In this document: piece after piece, positions 28,396 to 35,908 of the stretch
How the letters are laid out: each line of letters opens with the position of its first letter
Position numbering within the stretch: the first letter of the stretch is position 1
Origin: DASSQJ01 sp963772645
GTDB lineage: Bacteria; Actinomycetota; Actinomycetes; Actinomycetales; Dermatophilaceae
DNA: 64,000 nucleotides
Reading direction: 5' to 3'
Assembly: GCA_963772645.1 (NCBI GenBank)
Contig: CAVYYD010000011.1
Coordinates: forward strand, 1-64,000
The notes under the pieces: generated by a model
What the model saw: only the letters and a program-made list of their open reading frames with translations
Told to the model about the DNA's origin: nothing
Database searches by the model: none
Program-made: the position numbers and the translations under genes

Positions 28396-28836
28396 TCAGG
28401 GGACGTGGTGGTGGGTGACGCCGGACTCGACGAGCAGGCGCACGATGAGGTCGGGGAGCGCGTCCGGCCCCTCGAGCTCCTGGGGGACCTCGGAGTCGAA
28501 GCCGTCGCCGACGAGCCGGCCGTAGGCCGTGCCGTCCTCGAAGGTCGTCGACACCCGGGCCGCTCGGTTCCGGTGGGTGACCCGGAACGCGAGCTCGTGG
28601 GGAAGGGTCTCGTCGACGAGGTCGAGCCGGTCGTCGGCCGGGCCGAGGATGGCGTTGGCCTCGCTGACGAGCTGCTCGGCGAGCGAGCGGATGGCGACCT
28701 GACGGTCGGCGCCGGTGCCGGTGGCGATCCGGCGGCTGATCCGGGTCTCTGGCATCGGCGCGAGCTGCTCGAGGTCGGGCAGCTGGTCCTCGGGCGTGCC
28801 GACGATCTCGGCGACACGCAGCATGAACGGGGTCAT
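28396..28836 (-). CDS. Unrecognised 146-residue protein in the phenol hydroxylase operon
   Basis: Starts MTPFMLRVAEIVGTPEDQLPDLEQLAPMPETRI and ends DLIVRLLVESGVTHHHVP. It is soluble, acidic and without Cys. It occupies the place before dmpL where proteobacterial operons carry dmpK, a ~90-residue assembly protein, but I see no clear similarity to DmpK. Its start overlaps the stop of the GlcG-like gene (ATGA), so the two are coupled. A role in hydroxylase assembly or substrate handling is only a guess. Confidence 0.6.
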   Translation of the reverse strand: MTPFMLRVAEIVGTPEDQLPDLEQLAPMPETRISRRIATGTGADRQVAIRSLAEQLVSEANAILGPADDRLDLVDETLPHELAFRVTHRNRAARVSTTFEDGTAYGRLVGDGFDSEVPQELEGPDALPDLIVRLLVESGVTHHHVP

Positions 28837-29309
28837 CGTGCGTCCTCTCGGCGTGCGGTGTGGTCGTGGCCGTCGGTCCGGTGCAGCGCCGCGGCGACCG
28901 CGGCGGCGCCGGCCGAGGCGACCTCCTTGTCCTGCTCGGCGGAGCCCCCGGAGGCGCCGACGGCCCCGACGAGGGCGCCGTCGACGAGGACGGGGACGCC
29001 GCCGCCGAAGGCGGCGACCCGGCCGCGCTGGGCGATGCCCTCACGGACGGCGTCCTCGGCGGCGATCGCCCGGTAGAAGTCGTCGGTGGCGATGCCGCCG
29101 AAGCCGGCGACCGTCCACGCCTTGTCCCGGGCGATGGAGCCGGAGATCGCGAACGCGCCGTCCATCCGGGCGAACGCGAGCAGCGTTCCCGCGGGGTCGG
29201 CGACCGCGATGTTGAACGCGGCGCCGAGCTCCTCCGCCCGCGCCAGGGCGGCGTCGAGCGCGACCCGGGCCCCGGCGTAGGTCAGGGCGGACTCGGTGCG
29301 GACGAGCAT
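28833..29309 (-). CDS. GlcG/HbpS family heme-binding-like protein
   Basis: A 158-residue protein of the DUF336 (haem-degrading/GlcG) family. Features are LTYAGARVALDAALARAEELGAAFNIAVADPAGTLLAFARMDGAF, then RDKAWTVAGFGG and the closing GGGVPVLVDGALVGAVGASGGSAEQDKEVASAG. No signal peptide. Such proteins occur in several aromatic and glycolate operons with unclear role; HbpS binds heme. It may protect or sense redox state around the iron-containing oxygenases. Confidence 0.85.
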   Translation of the reverse strand: MLVRTESALTYAGARVALDAALARAEELGAAFNIAVADPAGTLLAFARMDGAFAISGSIARDKAWTVAGFGGIATDDFYRAIAAEDAVREGIAQRGRVAAFGGGVPVLVDGALVGAVGASGGSAEQDKEVASAGAAAVAAALHRTDGHDHTARREDAR

Positions 29310-29365
29310 CGGTGCTCCTTCGACGGTGGTGGCGTCCCGGCGTGCGCGGGCAGGGCGGATCGCGG

Positions 29366-29389
29366 GACGGCGGCATGGGGCCCGCCGTC
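29366..29389 (-). terminator. Intra-operon hairpin between catechol dioxygenase and GlcG-like gene
   Basis: GACGGCGG-N8-CCGCCGTC, perfect 8-base arms, between the catechol dioxygenase stop and the next gene. With no U-tract it is more likely an attenuator or RNA stabiliser, allowing the dioxygenase and ferredoxin to be made in excess of the hydroxylase. Confidence 0.35.
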
Positions 29390-29407
29390 ACCGGCATCCG
29401 TGGTGGG

Positions 29408-30322
29408 TCAGGTGAGGACCGAGGTGAAGGCGTCGTTGAGCTCGCGGGCGTGGTAGAAGACGCCCTTGCCGAGCGCGTCCGGGGTCCACACCGACATCGG
29501 CCGGTCGCGGTAGGCGAGGTAGCCGCCGGCGAAGACCTCGTTGCGGTTGCCCGAGGGGTCGAAGAAGTAGACCGTCTGGCCGCGGGTGATGCCGTGGCGG
29601 GTCGGACCGATGTCGATCGGCACGTCGTCCATCGAGAAGAGGTCCGCCGCGCGGCCGACCTCGACCCAGTCGCCGAGCCGGAAGGCGAAGTGGTGCAGCT
29701 TGCCCTGGGGGCCGGCGAGGACGGCGAGCTGGTGGATCTGGTTGTTGCTCGTCATCCACGTCGCGATGATGTCGGCGTCGGAGTCCAGGCTGGTCTGGAC
29801 CCGCTCGGTGGCGTAGAAGTCGAAGACGTCGGTGAGGAAGCGGTCCATCAGGCCCGGGTCCTCGGCGGTGACGAGCGAGTGGTCGAGGGCGGGGACGCCG
29901 ACGCCGACGAGGTGGCGCGGGAAGGCGTCGGGGTTGTGGGTGCCGACCTCGGTGCCGACGAGCGTGGCCTCGTGGTAGACCTCGAAGACGTGGTCGGAGG
30001 GGGTCGTGAACCGGATGCCGTCGCCGATCTCCGGGTTCTCGCCCTTGCTCATCCGCTCGACGGTGACCCCGAAGGCCTGGGCCTTCTTCTCGATGTCGTC
30101 GATGTCGGAGGACTTCTCGACCTTCCAGCCGAACTTGACCAGGCCGACGCCGCCCTCCTCGAGGACGACCGAGTGGTGGTCCCACTCGTCCCAGGCCTTG
30201 TAGTAGACCTTGTTGCCCTCCGCGTGGGTCTCGTAGAGCCCCATCGTGTTGGCGTAGTGGTCCTTGGCCTCGGACAGGTCCGTGACCCGGACGTGGGCGT
30301 AGCCCAACCGCATGACTCCCAT
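29408..30322 (-). CDS. dmpB: Catechol 2,3-dioxygenase
   Basis: A 304-residue extradiol ring-cleaving enzyme turning catechol into 2-hydroxymuconic semialdehyde. The two-domain vicinal-oxygen-chelate fold is visible. The Fe(II) ligands are H148 (LDHSLVTA), a His of KLHHFAF (~210-211) and E262 (GNRNEVFAGGY). Length is close to XylE/DmpB (307). Start ATG 30322, with AAGGAG formed by the end of the ferredoxin gene. The neighbouring ferredoxin is the usual reactivation partner. Confidence 0.95.
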   Translation of the reverse strand: MGVMRLGYAHVRVTDLSEAKDHYANTMGLYETHAEGNKVYYKAWDEWDHHSVVLEEGGVGLVKFGWKVEKSSDIDDIEKKAQAFGVTVERMSKGENPEIGDGIRFTTPSDHVFEVYHEATLVGTEVGTHNPDAFPRHLVGVGVPALDHSLVTAEDPGLMDRFLTDVFDFYATERVQTSLDSDADIIATWMTSNNQIHQLAVLAGPQGKLHHFAFRLGDWVEVGRAADLFSMDDVPIDIGPTRHGITRGQTVYFFDPSGNRNEVFAGGYLAYRDRPMSVWTPDALGKGVFYHARELNDAFTSVLT

Positions 30323-30324
30323 TG

Positions 30325-30711
30325 CTACTCCTTGTGGGTCGTGCCGGCCGTCTGGGTCGCGGCGGCATGGGCCGCGGCGCGCTGCCGGGCCTTCTCGTTG
30401 ATCTGGTGGAGGAAGGTGTTCACGAGCCGGACGTTCTCGCCGCGCAGCTCGATGGTGATGTCCGTGCCGGGCACGGCCCGGCAGGTCAGGCAGGTGTCGT
30501 CGTGTCGCTCGTCCTCGGTGAGGACCGAGTCGGCGACGGGGTGGTCGTACCGGAACTCGCCGGAGCGGCAGTCGACCTTGCAGATCCCGCACCCCCCGCG
30601 GCGACAGCCCACGGTGTAGGCGAAGCCGGCCTTGTAGAGGCCGCTCAGCACGGTCTCCCCGGGCTCGAGGTAGATCACCTCGCCCGTCGGCTGGATCGTC
30701 ACGGTCGGCAC
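30325..30711 (-). CDS. dmpQ: [2Fe-2S] ferredoxin for catechol dioxygenase reactivation
   Basis: A 128-residue plant-type ferredoxin. The cluster Cys are C36, C41 and C44 (GCRRGGCGIC), with a fourth in DDTCLTC. XylT/DmpQ ferredoxins re-reduce catechol 2,3-dioxygenase whose iron has been oxidised by substituted catechols. At 128 residues it is a little longer than XylT, with an Ala/Gln-rich tail. GTG 30711 begins MPTVTIQPTGEV. Probably first gene of the upper operon, with the inverted repeat at 30798 upstream. Confidence 0.9.
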   Translation of the reverse strand: MPTVTIQPTGEVIYLEPGETVLSGLYKAGFAYTVGCRRGGCGICKVDCRSGEFRYDHPVADSVLTEDERHDDTCLTCRAVPGTDITIELRGENVRLVNTFLHQINEKARQRAAAHAAATQTAGTTHKE

Positions 30712-30797
30712 CGGCGCTCCCTTGCGGTCAGTGTGGCGGGTGCGGCGGTGTGCCTCACCACCACGAGAGTGGCTGGGACGGTGCCCGCAGGACCATG

Positions 30798-30820
30798 CTC
30801 GTTCCTCATCCCGGAACGTG
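30798..30820. promoter_or_regulatory. Putative IclR operator between dmpQ and dmpD
   Basis: CTCGTTCC-N7-GGAACGTG, one mismatch between arms, in the divergent promoter region of the upper operon and the hydrolase gene. It repeats the sequence and spacer length of the site at 22315-22337. Confidence 0.6.
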
Positions 30821-30900
30821 CGCCTGGCGGCGGGCCGTCGCGTGGGTTCATGGCATGGGGCCCGGCCGGCCCCACGCTTCGCCGACGACGAGGAGGCCCG

Positions 30901-31758
30901 ATGAGCACACCGACCAGCCCGACCGTGCCGACGCCCCGCGGAGACGACACGCCCGAGGTCGGGCAGAGCATCGACGTCGACGGCGTCGCGACCAACTACC
31001 ACGACGTCGGGACCGGCGACCCGGTCGTGCTCGTCCACGGGTCCGGGCCGGGGGTCACCGCCTGGGCGAACTGGCGGCTCACCCTGCCCGAGCTGGCGAC
31101 CCGCTACCGCGTGCTCGCCCCCGACGTGCTCGGGTTCGGGTACACCGGCCGGCCCGAGGGGGTCGGCTACGGCATGGAGTCGTGGACCCGACACCTGCTC
31201 GGCTTCCTCGACGCCCTCGGCCTGGAGCGCGTCCGCCTCGTCGGCAACAGCTTCGGTGGGGCGCTGGCGCTCAGCGTCGCGACGCGGGCACCCGATCGCG
31301 TCGAGAAGCTGGTCCTCATGGGCAGCGTCGGCGTGCCGTTCGAGATCACCCCCGGCCTGGACGCCGTCTGGGGGTTCGAGCCGTCGCTGGCGGCGATGCG
31401 TGACCTGCTCGACGTCTTCGCCTGGGACCGCTCGCTGCTCACCGACCACCTCGCCCGCTCGCGGCTCGAGGCGGCGACCAGGCCCGGCGTGCACGAGGCC
31501 TACCGGGCGATGTTCCCGGCACCGCGCCAGCACAGCGTCGACGCGATGACCCTCGACGAGGCGGCCATCCGCTCGATCGCGGTGCCGACGCTCATCGTCC
31601 ACGGCCGGGACGACCAGGTGATCCCGCTGTCGACCTCGCTGCGGCTCCTCGGGCTCATCGACCGCTCACAGCTCCACGTCTTCGGCCAGTGCGGCCACTG
31701 GGTGCAGATCGAGCACGCCGCCGAGTTCACCCGGCTGGTCGGCGACTTCCTCGCCTGA
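30901..31758 (+). CDS. dmpD: 2-hydroxymuconic semialdehyde hydrolase
   Basis: A 285-residue alpha/beta hydrolase cleaving the meta-ring-fission product (mainly ketone forms from substituted catechols) to 2-oxopent-4-enoate. The oxyanion loop is HGSGPGVTAWANW. The nucleophile is S117 (GNSFGG), the acid D237/D238 (HGRDDQV) and the His H266 (GQCGHW). ATG 30901 has GAGGAGG upstream. It is divergent from the ferredoxin operon and gives the pathway its hydrolytic branch beside the dehydrogenase branch. Confidence 0.93.
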   Translation: MSTPTSPTVPTPRGDDTPEVGQSIDVDGVATNYHDVGTGDPVVLVHGSGPGVTAWANWRLTLPELATRYRVLAPDVLGFGYTGRPEGVGYGMESWTRHLLGFLDALGLERVRLVGNSFGGALALSVATRAPDRVEKLVLMGSVGVPFEITPGLDAVWGFEPSLAAMRDLLDVFAWDRSLLTDHLARSRLEAATRPGVHEAYRAMFPAPRQHSVDAMTLDEAAIRSIAVPTLIVHGRDDQVIPLSTSLRLLGLIDRSQLHVFGQCGHWVQIEHAAEFTRLVGDFLA

Positions 31759-31808
31759 GCTCACCGGCGGAGCCACCGGTGGGGCCTCCGGTCGGCCCGG
31801 GCCGCGGG

Positions 31809-32567
31809 TCAGCGGCGGAGGGCCGCCGCCATCCGCCGCTGGGCCAGCTCGGAGTGGAAGAGCAGGCCGGAGACCCGGGCCATCTCCTCGCCGCGGGCCT
31901 CGAAGTCGGCGACGAGGTCACCGGTGAGGATCCGCTTCGCCGCGGTCAGGCCCTGCCGGGCGCCCGCACGCAGGTCGTCCAGGACCTGCGCGACCGCGGC
32001 ATCCATCTCGGTGCCGGGCACGACCCGGGTGACGAGCCCGGCCTCACGCGCCTCCTCGGCCCCGAACTCCCGACCGGTGAGGAACCAGTCGGCCGCCGCC
32101 CGGGGGGCGAGGCGGGCACGCAGGGGGATCGAGATCGTCGCCGCCGCCAGGCCGAGCCGGACCTCGGTCAGCGCGAACGTCACGTCGTCACGGCAGAGCA
32201 CGAGGTCCGCGCTCGCGACGAGGCCCAGGCCCCCGGCCCGCACCGGCCCGTCGACCCGGGCCACGACCGGCACCGGGAGGGCGGCGATGCGGCGCTGGAC
32301 CTCGACGATGGCGCGGGCCGACTCGGTCATGTCGACGTGCGCCGCCTCCGTGAGGTCGGCACCGGCGCAGAAGACCCGCTGGCTGGACCGCAGGAGGACG
32401 CCGTGCACCGAGTCGTCGGCGTCGAGGTCGCGCAGGTGGCCGCGCAGCTCCGTGAGCAGCCGCCGGGACAGGGCGTTGCGGTTGGTGGGGGAGTCGAGGG
32501 TGAGGACGGCGATGCGGTCCTCGTCGTCGCGGCGGACGAGCGGGTCGAGGGCGGGGTCGGCAGCCAC
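31809..32567 (-). CDS. Enoyl-CoA hydratase/isomerase family protein
   Basis: A 252-residue crotonase-fold protein. The oxyanion-hole regions are SSQRVFCAGADLTEA and VRAGGLGLVASADLVLC; the end KRILTGDLVADFEARGEEMARVSGLLFHSE is typical. The second catalytic Glu position of classic hydratases (here about the ALTEVRLGLAAATIS block) has a Glu. It converges with dmpD and may belong to another acyl-CoA pathway; it is not needed for phenol breakdown. Confidence 0.85.
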   Translation of the reverse strand: MAADPALDPLVRRDDEDRIAVLTLDSPTNRNALSRRLLTELRGHLRDLDADDSVHGVLLRSSQRVFCAGADLTEAAHVDMTESARAIVEVQRRIAALPVPVVARVDGPVRAGGLGLVASADLVLCRDDVTFALTEVRLGLAAATISIPLRARLAPRAAADWFLTGREFGAEEAREAGLVTRVVPGTEMDAAVAQVLDDLRAGARQGLTAAKRILTGDLVADFEARGEEMARVSGLLFHSELAQRRMAAALRR

Positions 32568-32639
32568 GTCCCGACCCTAGACCCGGCGCGCCGGTCCAGC
32601 ACCGGTGTGCCGCTCCGCTCGCCGCCGTCCGGGGCGGGG

Positions 32640-33230
32640 TCAGGAGAGCGGGAAGACCCGGAAGACCGGGATGCCGGGGGCCGCGGCGAGCACCTCGGCA
32701 TCCGTCGACCCCGCGCCCAGGCCCTCGACGAGCCGGCCGACCTCCCAGCCCCACCGCTGGAGGTAGACCCGGATGACCGGGACGCGGTCCACCACCGGGA
32801 TCTCGACGAGCTCGGCGTGCTCGACCCGGCGGCCGACCCGCAGCTCGGCTCGCCCCGCGACCCGCACGTTGCGGACCCACTGGGTGGTGCCGCGCGGGGC
32901 GAGGAGGTAGTGCGTGCCTGCCAGCTCCAGGAGGTTGACCGGCGTGCTCCGCGGCTCGCCACTGCGTCGGCCGGTGACGGTGAGGACCCGCGAGCCGAAC
33001 AGGCTGACGCCGTGCGCGGTGAGCCAGGCGACGGCCGCGTTGAGGACCCGGTCGAACCGGCCGGGCTGGACGTAGCGGCCGGCGCCCGCCGCGGCGTCCG
33101 GGCCGGCGCCCGCCGCGGCGTCCGGGCCGGCGCCCGCGGCGGCCTGCGCGGCGGCGCTGCGGTCTGGCGTGTCGGGGGTGGGAGCGCCGGTTCCGGTGCC
33201 ACCGACCGTCGGGGGGATGCGCGTCATCAT
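32640..33230 (-). CDS. F420/deazaflavin-dependent nitroreductase family protein (DUF385)
   Basis: A 196-residue protein of the split beta-barrel deazaflavin-dependent (Ddn-like) family. The core is VLTVTGRRSGEPRSTPVNLLELAGTHYLLAPRGTTQWVRNVRVAGRAELR, the motif that binds F420. The first ~55 residues are low-complexity and include three AAAGAGPD-type repeats, encoded by a 24-base tandem repeat. It is divergent from a TetR gene with two palindromic operators between, so it is probably repressed by it. Substrate unknown. Confidence 0.85.
   Translation of the reverse strand: MMTRIPPTVGGTGTGAPTPDTPDRSAAAQAAAGAGPDAAAGAGPDAAAGAGRYVQPGRFDRVLNAAVAWLTAHGVSLFGSRVLTVTGRRSGEPRSTPVNLLELAGTHYLLAPRGTTQWVRNVRVAGRAELRVGRRVEHAELVEIPVVDRVPVIRVYLQRWGWEVGRLVEGLGAGSTDAEVLAAAPGIPVFRVFPLS
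33079..33150. repeat. 24-base tandem repeat, three units
   Basis: Two identical 24-base units (33079-33102, 33103-33126; CCGGCGCCCGCCGCGGCGTC + CGGG) and one degenerate unit (33127-33150). In the minus-strand gene they encode a repeated Ala/Gly/Pro/Asp octapeptide in a disordered region. Copy number is likely variable between strains. Confidence 0.8.
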
Positions 33231-33246
33231 GGTCTCCTCATTCTGT

Positions 33247-33257
33247 GAGCGGTGCTC
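33247..33257. promoter_or_regulatory. Putative TetR operator, left
   Basis: GAGC-GGT-GCTC, a short palindrome in the divergent DUF385/TetR promoter region, 16 bases from the DUF385 start. It matches the core of the site at 33298-33310. Confidence 0.55.
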
Positions 33258-33297
33258 TCGGTTATCCTCAGTCTGCCGCGGCTTGCGCCGGCTGTCA

Positions 33298-33310
33298 AGA
33301 GCAGTGCTCT
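33298..33310. promoter_or_regulatory. Putative TetR operator, right
   Basis: AGAGCA-G-TGCTCT, a perfect 13-base palindrome just before the TetR start. Together with the left copy it would let the TetR protein repress both itself and the divergent gene. Confidence 0.6.
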
Positions 33311-33323
33311 CTGGTATGGCACG

Positions 33324-34025
33324 ATGGCGGCCATGAGCTCCTCCCGCGCCGAGCGCCGGCGCGAGGTCACCGAGCGGATCCTCGAGATCGGGCGTCGGCA
33401 CCTCGCCGAGTACGGAGCCGCGGCGCTGTCGCTGCGTGCGGTCACCCGCGAGCTCGGCATGGTCTCCTCGGCCGTGTACCGGTACGTCGAGAGCCGCGAC
33501 GAGCTGCTCACCCTGCTCCTCGTCGACGCGTACACCGAGCAGGCGGACGCCGTCGACGCCGCGGTGGCGACCGTGGCCGGCGAGCCGTGGCCCGAGCGTG
33601 TCGTCGTGGCCGGGCTGGCCTTCCGGACCTGGGCGGTGGCCGAGCCGGCCCGCTACGCCCTCCTCTACGGCAGCCCGGTCCCCGGGTACGCGGCGCCGGC
33701 GGAACGGACGACCGAGCCGGGGACCCGGGTCGTCCGCACGCTGACCAGCATCCTCGCCGAGGGCGTCGGCCGCGGCGAGGTGGCCGCCACCGGACCGGTG
33801 CCGCTGCCGGACGGTCCGCTCGCCGAGGACCTCGGCGCGGTCGCGGTCGGACTGGGGTTCCCGGCCGGCCCCGAGGTGATGGCCCGCGGCATCGCGGTCT
33901 GGACGGTGCTCGTCGGCGCGACCAGCCTCGAGGTGTTCGGGCAGTACGGGACGGACACGGTCACCGCACCGCAGGCGCTGGTGGAGCACCAGCTCCGGCT
34001 GGCCGTGGCGGCGCTCCGGGACTGA
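33324..34025 (+). CDS. TetR-family transcriptional regulator
   Basis: A 233-residue repressor. The helix-turn-helix ILEIGRRHLAEYGAAALSLRAVTRELGMVSSAVYRYVESRDELLTLLL is classical TetR with the VYRYVESRDEL helix end. The ligand domain ends in a helix-rich ALVEHQLRLAVAALRD. The first Met is taken (33324); ATG 33333 is as likely and no ribosome-binding site is clear. The two GAGC-GCTC palindromes upstream mark autoregulation and control of the DUF385 gene. Confidence 0.87.
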   Translation: MAAMSSSRAERRREVTERILEIGRRHLAEYGAAALSLRAVTRELGMVSSAVYRYVESRDELLTLLLVDAYTEQADAVDAAVATVAGEPWPERVVVAGLAFRTWAVAEPARYALLYGSPVPGYAAPAERTTEPGTRVVRTLTSILAEGVGRGEVAATGPVPLPDGPLAEDLGAVAVGLGFPAGPEVMARGIAVWTVLVGATSLEVFGQYGTDTVTAPQALVEHQLRLAVAALRD

Positions 34026-34078
34026 CGCCCGACGCCGTCGGCCCCCGCCCCGACACCGCCGCCCCCCGTGCCCCCGGG

Positions 34079-34693
34079 TCAGCCGTAGGTGTCGCGGGGG
34101 CCACGGCCGTCCTGGACCCGGCGGCGGCCACGCGACCAGGTGGGGGCGCTCGGGCCGACGACGCGGATCTGCGTGACCGTGCCCTCGCCGACGTCCTCGG
34201 CGAGCCGCGTCATCAACGTCGACTCGAGCAGCCGCAGCTGGGTGGCCCAGGCGGTGGAGTCCGCCCGGACGACGAGGATCCCCTCGACGAAGTCGGTCGG
34301 CGCGCAGTGGGCGGCGATCTCGGCACCGACGATCTGCGGCCACCGCCCCACGACGGCCCCGACGGCGACGTCGGCCCGCCACCCCCGCTCGGCGACGAAG
34401 TGGTCGATCTGGTCCCCGAGCAGCTGGGGGTCGCGGCCGCCCTTCCCGGGTCCCGAGTCGCGCCGGTCGTCCGGGACGTCCCTGGGTCGGCGGCGGGGCT
34501 TGAGCCCGGGGCGCAGGCCCTTGGCCCGGGCCGTGGCGCGGGCGCGGGCGAGCGCCTCGGCCGGCGCCGGCGGGCGGGCGTCGGCATCCACGCCGGCATC
34601 CACGCCGGTGACCGCCGCATCCCCGGCGGCGGCGTCGCCGGCGGCGTCGGCCGGGCCCGGCGCAGGGGGGGCCACGTCGTCAGGCAGGGGCAT
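34079..34693 (-). CDS. dciA: DciA-type helicase loader (DUF721)
   Basis: A 204-residue protein. The first ~85 residues are Ala/Pro-rich. The DUF721 domain follows: DHFVAERGWRADVAVGAVVGRWPQIVGAEIAAHCAPTDFVEGILVVRADSTAWATQLRLL, ending in a basic tail. DciA loads the replicative helicase DnaB in bacteria lacking DnaC. Start ATG 34693 lies inside the end of recF (14-base overlap), so the pair is coupled. In most Actinobacteria gyrB follows directly; here the next ~24 kb hold other genes. Confidence 0.9.
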   Translation of the reverse strand: MPLPDDVAPPAPGPADAAGDAAAGDAAVTGVDAGVDADARPPAPAEALARARATARAKGLRPGLKPRRRPRDVPDDRRDSGPGKGGRDPQLLGDQIDHFVAERGWRADVAVGAVVGRWPQIVGAEIAAHCAPTDFVEGILVVRADSTAWATQLRLLESTLMTRLAEDVGEGTVTQIRVVGPSAPTWSRGRRRVQDGRGPRDTYG

Positions 34694-35900
34694 CGGCGCC
34701 CTCCACCGGCTCGACCGCGCCCAGGCTGACGCGGTAGGTGCGACCGGTGAGCCCGGCCGGGACGTCGTCGGCCACCGCCGCCGTGACGAGCACCTGCTCG
34801 CAGTCGGCCACCAGGCCGGCGAGCCGCTCGCGTCGGCCCACGTCGAGCTCGGCGAAGACGTCGTCGAGGACGAGGACCGGGTCGTCGCCGAGGTCGTGCC
34901 GCAGCAGCTGGAACGCCGCGAGCCGCAGCCCCAGCGCGAACGACCACGACTCCCCGTGGCTGGCGTAGCCACGGGCCGGCAGCTCGCCGAGGGTGAGGAC
35001 CACGTCGTCCCGGTGCGGCCCGACGAGGCACACCCCTCGCTCCACCTCCTGCGCCCGCACCTCGGCGAGGCTGGCGACGATCTCCTCGTGCAGCTCGGCG
35101 GGCTCGGGAACCTCACCGGCGGCGATCCGCGCGGCCGTGGCCTCGCGCAGCGACGAACGGTACGCCACCCGCGCGTCGGACTGGCCGGCACTCACCTCGT
35201 CGTACGCCTTGCCGAGGTAGGGGCCGAGGTCACGCAGCAGCCGGAGCCGGGCGTAGAGCAGCTGGGACCCGACGCCGGCGAGCTGCTGGTCCCACACCGA
35301 GAGGGTGTGCAGCGCGGTCGCCGCCTCGGACGCCGGGTCGGCAGTGGCGCCCTCGCGGCGCGGCCGCCCCCGCGCTCCCCGCCTGCCGAGCTGGGGGGCA
35401 GCCGACTTCAGGAGCGCCCCCCGCTGCCGCACGATGCGGTCGTAGTCGCCGCGAACGCCGGCCCACCGTGGCTGCCTGGCGACGAGGAGGTCGTCGAGGA
35501 AGCGACGACGCTCGGCGGGGTCTCCCTTGACGAGCGCGAGGTCCTCCGGGGCGAACAGGACGGTCCGCAGGGCCCCGAGGACCTCCCGGGGGCGGCACGG
35601 CGTCTTGTTGAGGCGCGCGCGGTTGGCCTTGCCCGGGGTGATCTCCAGCTCGACCAGGGTCTGCCGGCCCTCGCGCACGACCGCGCCGCGCACCACCGCT
35701 CGCTCCGCACCGAAGCGCACGAGCGGGGCGTCCGTCGCCACCCGGTGGCTCGACAGGGTGGCCAGGTAGCCCAGGGCCTCGGCGAGGTTGGTCTTGCCCT
35801 GCCCGTTGAGCCCGACCAGGGTCGTGATGCCCGGCTCGAGTGGGAGCTCGGCCGTGGTGTAGCTGCGGAAGTCCGCGACCGACAGGTGCCGGACGTGCAC
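34680..35900 (-). CDS. recF: DNA replication and repair protein RecF
   Basis: A 406-residue SMC-like ATPase that helps load RecA at gaps. Walker A is GLNGQGKTN near residue 33; the ABC-type signature region is HGESWSFALGLRLAAFQLLR, and Walker B is VLVLDDVFAELD. The N-terminus VRHLSVADFRSY is conserved. Start GTG 35900 gives this N-terminus; a longer frame upstream has no similarity. It is 8 bases from gnd and overlaps dciA. A basic low-complexity insert (GRRGARGRPRREG) sits mid-protein. Confidence 0.96.
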   Translation of the reverse strand: MHVRHLSVADFRSYTTAELPLEPGITTLVGLNGQGKTNLAEALGYLATLSSHRVATDAPLVRFGAERAVVRGAVVREGRQTLVELEITPGKANRARLNKTPCRPREVLGALRTVLFAPEDLALVKGDPAERRRFLDDLLVARQPRWAGVRGDYDRIVRQRGALLKSAAPQLGRRGARGRPRREGATADPASEAATALHTLSVWDQQLAGVGSQLLYARLRLLRDLGPYLGKAYDEVSAGQSDARVAYRSSLREATAARIAAGEVPEPAELHEEIVASLAEVRAQEVERGVCLVGPHRDDVVLTLGELPARGYASHGESWSFALGLRLAAFQLLRHDLGDDPVLVLDDVFAELDVGRRERLAGLVADCEQVLVTAAVADDVPAGLTGRTYRVSLGAVEPVEGADAPA

Positions 35901-35908
35901 CCGCCCGC

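Noticed and set aside
24017..30711. Toluene or benzene monooxygenase (Tmo/Tbu type) instead of phenol hydroxylase
   Set aside because: The order L-M-N-O-P, an ~513-residue alpha subunit and a single fused reductase fit phenol hydroxylase; the Rieske ferredoxin of toluene monooxygenases is absent.
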